A stretch of DNA of 5,340 nt from Clostridia bacterium (GTDB lineage: Bacteria > Bacillota > Clostridia > Christensenellales > Aristaeellaceae): positions 1 to 5,340 of the forward strand of contig CAAEEC010000321.1 of NCBI GenBank assembly GCA_900754755.1, read 5' to 3'. This document shows positions 1-5,340 of this stretch, in pieces (position 1 is the stretch's first letter; each line of letters begins with the position of its first letter). The position numbers and the translations under genes are program-made. The notes beneath the pieces are model-generated. The model made no database searches. It was given only the letters and a program-made list of their open reading frames with translations, and was not told where the DNA came from.

Positions 1-1
1 A

Positions 2-2545
2 CTGGACGTCATCCGCTCCATGGGCTATGTGGATTACTTTCTAATCGTGTGGGATTTTATCCGGTATGCGCGCAAGAACGGCATCCTGGTGGGCCCGGGG
101 CGCGGCAGCGGCGCGGGCTCCATCGTGGCGTATACCTTGAATATCACGGGCATCGACCCGCTGAAATACAACCTGCTCTTTGAGCGCTTCTTAAACCCAG
201 AGCGCGTGTCCATGCCCGACTTGGACATTGATTTCGATTATGAGCGCCGCGGCGAGGTCATCGCCTATGTGGCGGACAAATATGGCGCGGACCACGTGGC
301 GCAGATCATCACTTTTGGCACCATGGCTGCGCGCGGCGTGCTGCGCGATGTGGGCCGCGTGATGGGCATGAGCTATCCGGAGGTCGACCGCATCGCCAAG
401 ATGGTGCCCTTCGCCCTGGATATGACGCTGGAACGCGCGCTCAAGCAAAATCCAGAATTGCACGCCGCCTATGAAACCGAGGAGCGCGTGCGCGAATTGA
501 TCGATACCGCGCAAAAGCTGGAGGGCATGCCCCGGCACGCTTCCACGCACGCGGCGGGCGTGCTGATCACGCCCAAACCCGTTTCGGACTATGTGCCCCT
601 GCAGACCAACGACGCGGTGATCACCACCCAGTTCCCCATGACCACGCTGGAATCGTTGGGCCTTTTGAAGATGGACTTCCTGGGCCTGCGCACGCTCAAC
701 GTGATCGGCGACAGCCTGGATATGATGCGCGCGGAAGGCAAGGCCGATATGCGGCCGGAGGATATCCCCATGGACGATCCCGCCGTCTACGCGCTGATCG
801 CCAGCGGCGACACAGATGGTATCTTCCAGTTGGAAGGCGGCGGCATGCGCCAGTTTTTACAGACCATGCAGCCGGAGAATTTTGAGGATATCATCGCCGC
901 GGTTTCGCTCTACCGGCCCGGGCCCATGGATTCCATCCCGCGCTACATCCGCGGTAAGCACGATCCCGCCAGCGTGACCTATATCACGCCCAAGCTCAAA
1001 CCCATCCTGGATGTGACCTATGGCTGCATGGTCTATCAGGAACAGGTGATGCAGATCGTGCGCGATTTGGCGGGTTATTCGCTGGGCCGCAGCGACCTGG
1101 TGCGCAAGGCCATGGCCAAAAAGAAGCACGACGTCATGGCCCAGGAAAAGGAAAATTTCATCCACGGCGTGGTGAAGGACGATGGCGCCGTGGAAATCCC
1201 CGGTGCGGTGCGCATGGGCGTGAGCGAAGAAGCTGCCGAGCAGATTTATGACGAGATGGCCGCCTTCGCCAGCTACGCCTTCAACAAATCGCACGCCGCG
1301 GCCTACGCGCGCGTGGCCGTGGAAACCGCGTGGCTGAAGAAGTATTATCCCGTGGAATTCATGGCCGCGCTGATGAATTCCGTTTCCACCAACACGGATA
1401 AGGTCGCCTTCTACATCCAGTCCTGTGGCCGCATGGGCATCAGGATCCTGCCGCCGGATATCAACCGCTCCAACGCGAAATTTTCCGTGGAGGACGGCTG
1501 CATCCGCTTCGGTCTGCAGGCGGTGAAGAGCGTGGGTGGCGGCGCGATCGCCTTTATCGAGGCAAACCGCCGGGAAAAAGGGCCGTTTCGTGATTTGTTC
1601 GATTACGCGGCGCGCGTTCCCGGCGAGGCCGTGAACAAAAAAGCCGTGGAAAGCCTGATCCGCGCGGGCGCGATGGATTCGCTGCCCGGTTCCCGCGCGC
1701 AGAAACTTGCCGCCTTCGACCGGGCCATGGACGCGGCCAGTAAGCGCGCCCACGGTGCGGTGGAAGGACAGCTCTCCTTGTTTGACGCGCTGGAGGAAGA
1801 ACCGCACGAAGCGCCCAAACTGCCAGATGTGGCCGAATTTCCCCGCCGCGAAATGTTGGCCATGGAAAAGGAAGTCACAGGCGTGTACATCACCGGCCAC
1901 CCGCTGGATGAATACCGCGCCCAGCTCGACGCGCTGGAAACCAGTTCCCGCACGCTGCGCGCCCTGGAGGAAGAAAGCGAGGATCACGGCCTTCAATACG
2001 ATCAACTGCCTGTGACCATGGGCGGCATGGTTTCGGCTGTAAAGACCAAGGTCACCAAAAACGACCAGATCATGGCCTTCGTGCAACTGGAAGATTTGTA
2101 TGGCGCAACCGAAGTGCTCGTGTTCCCTCGCGTCTATGAGCGCTACCGCTCCGTGCTGTTGGGCGATAGCGTGGTGTTGCTCAACGGCCGCCTGAGCGTG
2201 CGCGAGGATGAGGCGCCCAAGCTGATTTTGGAAAGCGCGCGCGCCCTGGGACAGGGAGTCTCGGAAACGCCCGCGCCGGAGGCGTATCTCTCGCCTGCGC
2301 GCGAAGCACCACGTCCCGTGCCGGAAAAACGCCCCGCGCGCATGCTCTATTTGAAGCTCGATCGCGCCCGCTTCGACCGCGCGCTTTCCCTGCTCGCGCT
2401 CACGCCCGGACCCATTCCCGTAACGCTGCGCCTGGCGGACGAAAATCGCACCTTGCGCGCGCCGCAAAACTATTCCGTTCGCGCGGATTTCAATCGCGTC
2501 GCGCTGGAAGAATTGCTCGGCGCGGAAAATGTGGTGATGAAATAG
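2..2545 (+). CDS. dnaE: DNA polymerase III subunit alpha (DnaE), C-terminal ~847 codons, 5' truncated by window edge
   Basis: Catalytic subunit of the C-family replicative DNA polymerase; it extends primers with dNTPs in the cytoplasm, tethered to the sliding clamp. The frame is open from base 2, so the methionine at base 20 is internal. Numbering from that methionine, the GPGRGSGAGS motif is at 25-34. The PDLDIDF motif at 66-72 carries catalytic Asp67 and Asp69, and KMDFLGLRTL supplies the third Asp at 219; these correspond to E. coli D401, D403 and D555. By that alignment about 330 N-terminal residues (PHP domain and start of the palm) are missing. FNKSHAAAYA is at 421-430, a helix-hairpin-helix region at about 492-550, a clamp-binding QLSLF at 584-588, and an OB fold at about 664-740 with a short C-terminal domain to residue 841. 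The extra segment at about 377-402 matches Clostridia-type DnaE. The reading frame is intact, ending at TAG. This is DnaE, not PolC: no exonuclease domain interrupts it. Confidence 0.98.
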   Translation: MDVIRSMGYVDYFLIVWDFIRYARKNGILVGPGRGSGAGSIVAYTLNITGIDPLKYNLLFERFLNPERVSMPDLDIDFDYERRGEVIAYVADKYGADHVAQIITFGTMAARGVLRDVGRVMGMSYPEVDRIAKMVPFALDMTLERALKQNPELHAAYETEERVRELIDTAQKLEGMPRHASTHAAGVLITPKPVSDYVPLQTNDAVITTQFPMTTLESLGLLKMDFLGLRTLNVIGDSLDMMRAEGKADMRPEDIPMDDPAVYALIASGDTDGIFQLEGGGMRQFLQTMQPENFEDIIAAVSLYRPGPMDSIPRYIRGKHDPASVTYITPKLKPILDVTYGCMVYQEQVMQIVRDLAGYSLGRSDLVRKAMAKKKHDVMAQEKENFIHGVVKDDGAVEIPGAVRMGVSEEAAEQIYDEMAAFASYAFNKSHAAAYARVAVETAWLKKYYPVEFMAALMNSVSTNTDKVAFYIQSCGRMGIRILPPDINRSNAKFSVEDGCIRFGLQAVKSVGGGAIAFIEANRREKGPFRDLFDYAARVPGEAVNKKAVESLIRAGAMDSLPGSRAQKLAAFDRAMDAASKRAHGAVEGQLSLFDALEEEPHEAPKLPDVAEFPRREMLAMEKEVTGVYITGHPLDEYRAQLDALETSSRTLRALEEESEDHGLQYDQLPVTMGGMVSAVKTKVTKNDQIMAFVQLEDLYGATEVLVFPRVYERYRSVLLGDSVVLLNGRLSVREDEAPKLILESARALGQGVSETPAPEAYLSPAREAPRPVPEKRPARMLYLKLDRARFDRALSLLALTPGPIPVTLRLADENRTLRAPQNYSVRADFNRVALEELLGAENVVMK
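1769..1783 (+). other. Internal beta-clamp-binding motif of DnaE (QLSLF)
   Basis: Five codons encode Gln-Leu-Ser-Leu-Phe, an excellent match to the bacterial sliding-clamp-binding consensus QL(S/D)LF. It lies between the helix-hairpin-helix region and the OB fold, where the internal clamp-binding motif of DnaE proteins is known to sit. It follows a charged Ala/Lys-rich linker and precedes an acidic stretch, suggesting an exposed loop. The assignment rests on motif and position only. Confidence 0.85.
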
Positions 2546-2592
2546 CCGCGAGGGCGGCACGGCCAGCCAGATTTTCTCCCACGCAACCAACC

Positions 2593-2612
2593 GTCAAAGC
2601 GCCTGCTTTGGC
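2593..2612 (+). other. Weak hairpin in the dnaE-glycosyltransferase gap
   Basis: CAAAGC (2595-2600) pairs with GCTTTG (2605-2610) around a GCCT loop. It can extend by a T-G wobble (2594/2611) and a G-C pair (2593/2612). No T-run follows, so it is not a standard intrinsic terminator. It lies 11 bases upstream of the next gene's Shine-Dalgarno and may be a small leader structure or chance. The rest of the 87-base gap (2546-2632) shows no convincing promoter or terminator, so read-through from dnaE into the next gene is plausible. Confidence 0.25.
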
Positions 2613-2623
2613 AACCAGAATTT

Positions 2624-2628
2624 GGAGG
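2624..2628 (+). promoter_or_regulatory. Shine-Dalgarno GGAGG for the glycosyltransferase
   Basis: A perfect GGAGG core sits 4 bases before the ATG at 2633. The spacing is slightly short but workable. It fixes the start of the glycosyltransferase, which is also the first methionine immediately before the conserved N-terminal strand of the family. Confidence 0.85.
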
Positions 2629-2632
2629 CATT

Positions 2633-3610
2633 ATGAATCCGACACCCACGCTTTATATCGTCGTTCCCTGTTACAATGAGGAAGAAGTGCTGCCCGAAAC
2701 CGCGCGCAGGCTTTCCGAATTGATGGATTCCCTGATTTCCTTTGGCGAAGTCACGCCCGAAAGCCGTGTGCTTTTTGTGGACGACGGCAGCAAGGACGCC
2801 ACTTGGAATATCATCGAGAGCTTTGAGGATCCCCGTTTTGAGGGCGCGAAGCTCGCGCACAACGCCGGGCACCAGAACGCGCTGTGGGCAGGCATGACGT
2901 TGGCCTGCGACCAGTGCGACGCGGTGATTTCCATCGACGCTGATTTGCAGGACGATCCGGAAGCCATTCATGGCTTTCTGGACGCCTACCGCGAGGGCTG
3001 TGACGTGGTCTATGGCGTGCGCAAGAGCCGCGAAACGGACACGGCCTTCAAGCGTCTGACCGCTGAAGGCTTCTATAAGCTGATGCGCCTGTTCGGCGCG
3101 GAAATTGTGGACAATCATGCGGACTACCGCTTGCTCTCTCACCGCGCGCTGGAAGCGCTGCTGCGTTTTGGCGAGGTCAATTTGTTTTTGCGCGGCATGG
3201 TGCCGCTCCTGGGCTTTTCTTCCAAAAAGGTCTATTACGACCGCGCGGAGCGCTTCGCGGGCGAATCCAAATATCCGCTCAAGAAAATGCTCGGTTTTGC
3301 CATGGAGGGCATCACCTCCTTTTCCGTCAAGCCCATTCGCATGATTACGGTGCTGGGGGTGCTGTTCGCGCTGCTGGGCGCGATATTCGGCATATACGCG
3401 CTCGTTTCCCTCTGCACGGGGCATGCCGTGGCGGGTTGGACGAGCCTGATCATGTCCATCTGGCTCATCGGCGGCGTGAATCTCATCGCGCTGGGCCTGA
3501 TTGGCGAGTATATCGGCAAAATTTATATGGAAACCAAGCGCCGTCCCCGCTTTATTTTGGAAAGCTATATCAAGCCCAGTGGCGCAGAAGAGGAAGACGC
3601 GGAGGAATAA
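2633..3610 (+). CDS. Membrane-anchored family 2 glycosyltransferase (polyprenyl-phosphate glycosyltransferase, GtrB/CsbB/ArnC-like)
   Basis: Predicted to move a sugar from a nucleotide-sugar donor to a lipid carrier, probably undecaprenyl phosphate, on the cytoplasmic face of the membrane. The 325-residue length is typical. The GT-A domain begins with VPCYNEEE (11-18), then VDDGS (49-53), NAGHQNA (77-83), the metal and donor-binding DADLQDDPE (102-110), DNHADYRLLS (160-169), NLFLRG (183-188), and the ERFAGESKY segment (206-214) found in this subfamily. Two hydrophobic helices follow at about 237-262 and 270-294, then GEYIGKIYMETKRRPRF, the usual short cytoplasmic end of these enzymes, and an acidic tail. 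The start is set by GGAGG 4 bases upstream. Family relatives act in wall or teichoic acid glycosylation, O-antigen glucosylation or lipid A modification. Donor and final acceptor cannot be read from sequence, and no GtrA-like flippase or GT-C partner is in the window. It lies 87 bases after dnaE on the same strand and may be co-transcribed with it. Confidence 0.93.
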   Translation: MNPTPTLYIVVPCYNEEEVLPETARRLSELMDSLISFGEVTPESRVLFVDDGSKDATWNIIESFEDPRFEGAKLAHNAGHQNALWAGMTLACDQCDAVISIDADLQDDPEAIHGFLDAYREGCDVVYGVRKSRETDTAFKRLTAEGFYKLMRLFGAEIVDNHADYRLLSHRALEALLRFGEVNLFLRGMVPLLGFSSKKVYYDRAERFAGESKYPLKKMLGFAMEGITSFSVKPIRMITVLGVLFALLGAIFGIYALVSLCTGHAVAGWTSLIMSIWLIGGVNLIALGLIGEYIGKIYMETKRRPRFILESYIKPSGAEEEDAEE

Positions 3611-3655
3611 GCCGCAAAGTTCAAAAAGAAGCCACATCATGCTAACCCAATCGCA

Positions 3656-3684
3656 TTGCGCCTTGCCCGCTGGAATGCTACAAT
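3656..3684 (+). promoter_or_regulatory. Sigma-A-type promoter with extended -10, for the MATE gene
   Basis: The -10 element TACAAT (3679-3684) matches TATAAT at five of six positions and is preceded by TGC (3676-3678), giving an extended TGn -10. Exactly 17 bases upstream of the -10 is TTGCGC (3656-3661), which keeps the TTG half of the -35 box. Transcription would start near 3690-3692, giving a leader of about 48 bases. It lies in the 128-base gap after the glycosyltransferase. Assigned by eye from consensus and spacing. Confidence 0.65.
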
Positions 3685-3687
3685 GAC

Positions 3688-3720
3688 AAAAAGGTGGCGT
3701 TCCGGCGGCGCTTTTTATTT
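3688..3720 (+). terminator. Candidate weak terminator or leader hairpin with A-run/T-run arms
   Basis: AAAAAG (3688-3693) can pair with CTTTTT (3711-3716), followed by ATTT, giving the A-run/T-run look of an intrinsic terminator. The interior pairs poorly: GCGTT (3697-3701) with GGCGC (3707-3711) around CCGGC needs two G-U wobbles and competes with the outer pairing. It could end glycosyltransferase transcripts arriving from upstream, or be a 5' leader hairpin starting at the predicted MATE transcription start. Equally it may be chance. Confidence 0.3.
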
Positions 3721-3726
3721 TCCTGT

Positions 3727-3730
3727 GGAG
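3727..3730 (+). promoter_or_regulatory. Shine-Dalgarno GGAG deciding the MATE start
   Basis: GGAG lies 8 bases before the ATG at 3739, ideal spacing. An alternative in-frame GTG at 3694 would add 15 residues but has no ribosome binding site, lies only a few bases from the predicted transcription start, and encodes an Arg-rich stretch not expected before a MATE N-terminus. The ATG at 3739 is therefore preferred. Confidence 0.85.
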
Positions 3731-3738
3731 ATGATACT

Positions 3739-5112
3739 ATGCAAAATCCCCAGCGGCAGGCTTTGTTTGAAAGCGTGCCCATTCCCAAGGCGGTTGCGAC
3801 TCTTGCGGTGCCCACGATCCTCAGCTCGCTGGTGATGATCTTATACAACCTGGCGGACACCTATTTTGTGGGCATGCTGAACAATCCCATCGAAAATGCG
3901 GCGGTCACGCTTGCCGCGCCGGTACTACTGGCCTTCAACGCGGTCAACAATCTATTTGGCGTGGGTAGCTCCAGCATGATGAGCCGCGCGCTGGGGCGCA
4001 AGGATTATGAAACGGTTTCGCGCAGCTCGGCCTTTGGCTTTTACATGGCGATTGCGTGCGGCATCGTCTTTTCGCTGCTGTGCACGGCCTTTAGCGGGCC
4101 GTTGCTTTCGCTGCTGGGCGCGGACGAAACCACCGCGCAGGCCACCGCGGGCTATATGAAGTGGACGGTGAACTTTGGCGCGGTGCCCGCAATTCTCAAT
4201 GTGGTAATGGCTTATCTGGTGCGCTCGGAGGGCGCGGCCATGCACGCGAGCATAGGCACCATGAGCGGCTGTTTGCTCAACATCGCGCTGGATCCGGTTT
4301 TCATCCTGCCCTGGGGCCTGAACATGGGCGCGGAAGGCGCGGGATTGGCCACGTTTCTTTCCAATTGCGTAGCTTGCCTGTATTTCTTTGCTTTGCTGGC
4401 GGTGAAGCGCGGCAACACCTTTGTGTGTATCCAGCCGAAGATGTTCCGCTTCAAAAAGGAAATCGTGTTGGGCGTGTTTGGCGTGGGCCTGCCGGCCTCC
4501 ATCCAGAATCTGCTCAACGTCACAGGCATGACGATTCTCAACAATTTCACTTCTTCCTTCGGTGCAAACGCCGTGGCCGCCATGGGCATTGCCCAGAAGA
4601 TCAACCAAGTGCCGTTTTACATCGTGCTGGGTTCCTCGCAGGGCATCATGCCGCTGGTGAGCTACACCTATTCCAGCCGGCGCATCGACCGCATGAAGCG
4701 CACGATTCTCTTTACTTTGCGAACCGCGCTATGCGTGATGGTTGCCGTGACCATTTTCTACTCCTTCGCGGCGGACTCGCTCATCCGCATGTTTATGGAC
4801 AATCCCACGATCATTGAATATGGCACGCGCTTTTTGCGTGGCATGTGTCTGGCCATTCCTTTCCTGTGCATAGACTTCGTCGCCGTGGGCGTGTTCCAGG
4901 CGGTCGGCATGGGACGGGAGGCGCTGATTTTCGCCATTTTGCGCAAGATTGTGCTGGAGATTCCCGCGCTGTTTGTCCTCAATTGGCTGTTCCCGCTCTA
5001 CGGCCTGGCTTACGCGCAAATGTGCGCGGAAATCGTGCTCTCTGTTGCCGCGATATTCGTGCTCACGCGCCTGTTCCGTCGTCTGAAGGCGTCGAGCGCA
5101 CCCATCCTTTAA
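3739..5112 (+). CDS. MATE-family efflux transporter (MOP superfamily, MepA/DinF/NorM type)
   Basis: Inner-membrane antiporter of the multidrug and toxic compound extrusion family; relatives export cationic drugs, dyes or metabolites in exchange for Na+ or H+. The 457-residue length is typical. About twelve hydrophobic segments are visible, in two homologous halves, with a long loop near 225-240. Family signatures include LYNLADTYFVG (35-45, with Asp40 at the usual TM1 acidic position), GVGSSSMMSRALGRKD (74-89), NIALDPVFI (181-189), GAEGAGLAT (197-205) and, in the second half, QGIMPLVSYTYSSRR (301-315). The short N-terminal tail before the first helix contains the typical 'P-I-P-K-A-V-A-T-L-A-V-P' run. 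Start chosen from GGAG 8 bases upstream; the in-frame GTG at 3694 is rejected. A promoter at 3656-3684 suggests its own transcription unit. Substrate and coupling ion are unknown. Lipid-sugar flippases (Wzx, MurJ) belong to the same superfamily, but the motifs here fit MATE. Confidence 0.95.
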   Translation: MQNPQRQALFESVPIPKAVATLAVPTILSSLVMILYNLADTYFVGMLNNPIENAAVTLAAPVLLAFNAVNNLFGVGSSSMMSRALGRKDYETVSRSSAFGFYMAIACGIVFSLLCTAFSGPLLSLLGADETTAQATAGYMKWTVNFGAVPAILNVVMAYLVRSEGAAMHASIGTMSGCLLNIALDPVFILPWGLNMGAEGAGLATFLSNCVACLYFFALLAVKRGNTFVCIQPKMFRFKKEIVLGVFGVGLPASIQNLLNVTGMTILNNFTSSFGANAVAAMGIAQKINQVPFYIVLGSSQGIMPLVSYTYSSRRIDRMKRTILFTLRTALCVMVAVTIFYSFAADSLIRMFMDNPTIIEYGTRFLRGMCLAIPFLCIDFVAVGVFQAVGMGREALIFAILRKIVLEIPALFVLNWLFPLYGLAYAQMCAEIVLSVAAIFVLTRLFRRLKASSAPIL

Positions 5113-5114
5113 TT

Positions 5115-5133
5115 CGCCTTTTCGCGAAAGGCG
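5115..5133. other. Inverted repeat two bases after the MATE stop codon
   Basis: CGCCTTT (5115-5121) is perfectly complementary to AAAGGCG (5127-5133) around a TCGCG loop, a 7-bp stem. On the plus strand it is followed by CGCAAAA, not a T-run, so it is not a canonical terminator for the MATE gene. It could protect the 3' end of the mRNA or contribute to termination together with the hairpins downstream. Confidence 0.4.
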
Positions 5134-5170
5134 CGCAAAACATGGGTATAAGGCAAACCGGTTTTCTGCT

Positions 5171-5197
5171 CGTTCATAAACCTGCGGTTTGTCAACG
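5171..5197 (+). repeat. Inverted repeat (hairpin) in the convergent gap, better paired on the plus strand
   Basis: CGTT (5171-5174) pairs with AACG (5194-5197); after a C/C mismatch the stem continues with A5176-T5192, a T5177/G5191 wobble, and AAACC (5178-5182) with GGTTT (5186-5190), closed by a TGC triloop. The T/G pair is a wobble in plus-strand RNA but an A/C mismatch in minus-strand RNA, so the structure suits the MATE transcript better. No T-run follows, so a terminator function is uncertain. Confidence 0.4.
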
Positions 5198-5200
5198 AAT

Positions 5201-5234
5201 CGGGGGCTACCTCATTGTTTTGAGGCAGCCCCCG
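5201..5234 (-). terminator. Long GC-rich hairpin, probable terminator of the hsp20 gene
   Basis: Bases 5201-5214 pair with 5221-5234 across a 6-base loop, a 14-bp stem containing five consecutive G-C pairs. The only imperfect position, A5209 with C5226, is a mismatch in plus-strand RNA but a G-U wobble in minus-strand RNA, so the stem is fully paired only in the hsp20 transcript. It begins 21 bases after the hsp20 stop codon. The following minus-strand sequence, ATTCGTT, is only moderately T-rich, so termination may be imperfect or bidirectional. Confidence 0.6.
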
Positions 5235-5255
5235 CTCGGTTTATGGTATTTGTTT

Positions 5256-5340
5256 TTAGCCTTCGATCTGGATGACTTTCTTTTCGGGCATCTTCGGCGC
5301 GTCCTTCTTCGGGATCCCCAGGTGCAGCACGCCGCTCTCG
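5256..5340 (-). CDS. Hsp20/alpha-crystallin small heat-shock protein, C-terminal 27 residues only
   Basis: ATP-independent holdase chaperone that forms oligomers and binds unfolding proteins in the cytoplasm. On the minus strand the frame reads from base 5339 to a TAA at 5258-5256. The visible end contains ESGVLHLGIPKKD, matching the last beta strand of the alpha-crystallin domain (GVLxLxIPK pattern), then a Pro/Lys linker and KKVIQIEG, whose I-Q-I is the conserved C-terminal I-x-I motif that docks neighbouring dimers. The rest of the gene lies beyond the right edge. It is convergent with the MATE gene. Only 27 residues are visible, but two family landmarks occur in the right order and spacing. 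Confidence 0.85.
   Translation of the reverse strand, partial: ESGVLHLGIPKKDAPKMPEKKVIQIEG

Noticed and set aside
857..2590. 577-codon open frame on the minus strand, antisense to dnaE
   Set aside because: Its codons are exactly the reverse complements of dnaE codons, so stops appear only where dnaE uses TTA, CTA or TCA, which are rare in this GC-rich coding. It begins outside dnaE with no ribosome binding site of note, its His/Arg/Gly-rich translation resembles no family I know, and dnaE's motifs run straight through it.
2546..2592. Possible terminator after dnaE (GC-rich stretch followed by ATTTTCT)
   Set aside because: The GGC/GCC elements do not form a stable stem of more than a few pairs, and the T-run is short and not directly next to a hairpin.
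2594..3640. 348-codon minus-strand frame covering the glycosyltransferase
   Set aside because: Same codon-aligned antisense artefact: the glycosyltransferase contains no TTA, CTA or TCA codon. The plus-strand frame has all the GT2 motifs and a clear ribosome binding site.
3639..3686. 15-codon open frame starting at ATG 3639, a possible leader peptide before MATE
   Set aside because: It overlaps the predicted promoter and ends before the expected transcription start, so it would not be on the MATE mRNA. It has no good Shine-Dalgarno and no attenuator-like codon run.
3952..4608. 218-codon minus-strand frame inside the MATE gene, and a 218-codon alternative plus frame at 4161-4817
   Set aside because: The first is again codon-aligned with MATE; the second is another shifted frame of the same gene. 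Both lack recognisable domains, while the MATE frame has membrane segments and family motifs throughout.
1..5340. CRISPR arrays, tRNA or rRNA genes, insertion sequences, phage or defence genes
   Set aside because: No spaced direct repeats, no cloverleaf or rRNA-like stretches, no transposase or integrase motifs and no terminal inverted repeats with target duplication were seen; coding sequence accounts for nearly all of the window.

Overview
The window reads as bacterial chromosome from a fairly GC-rich member of the Firmicutes, most likely class Clostridia. The evidence is a DnaE replicase with a Clostridia-style extra segment just before its conserved FNKSHAAAYA motif, strong GGAG/GGAGG ribosome binding sites, and a sigma-A-type extended -10 promoter. 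The genus cannot be read from the sequence. Codons end mostly in G or C, and TTA, CTA and TCA codons are rare, which creates long antisense shadow frames.

Layout: (1) 2-2545, plus strand, the last ~847 codons of dnaE, the catalytic alpha subunit of DNA polymerase III; its N-terminal PHP domain lies off the left edge. (2) 2546-2632, an 87-base gap with a weak hairpin and a clear Shine-Dalgarno, but no convincing terminator or promoter. (3) 2633-3610, plus strand, a complete family-2 glycosyltransferase of the polyprenyl-phosphate glycosyltransferase type (GtrB/CsbB/ArnC-like) with two C-terminal membrane helices. (4) 3611-3738, a gap holding a good promoter, a weak A/T-flanked hairpin and the next ribosome binding site. 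(5) 3739-5112, plus strand, a complete MATE-family multidrug/toxin exporter. (6) 5113-5255, a convergent gap with three inverted repeats, one a long GC-rich stem likely to terminate the gene on the opposite strand. (7) 5256-5340, minus strand, the C-terminal end of an Hsp20 (alpha-crystallin) small heat-shock protein.

How the genes relate: dnaE and the glycosyltransferase may be co-transcribed, since nothing between them clearly separates them. The MATE gene appears to have its own promoter. The Hsp20 gene is transcribed towards it. No shared pathway is evident: replication, cell-envelope sugar transfer, efflux and protein-folding stress are ordinary housekeeping or accessory functions. I see no mobile element, CRISPR array, tRNA, rRNA or novel defence or biosynthetic system here. 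The most interesting non-coding stretch is the hairpin cluster between MATE and hsp20.
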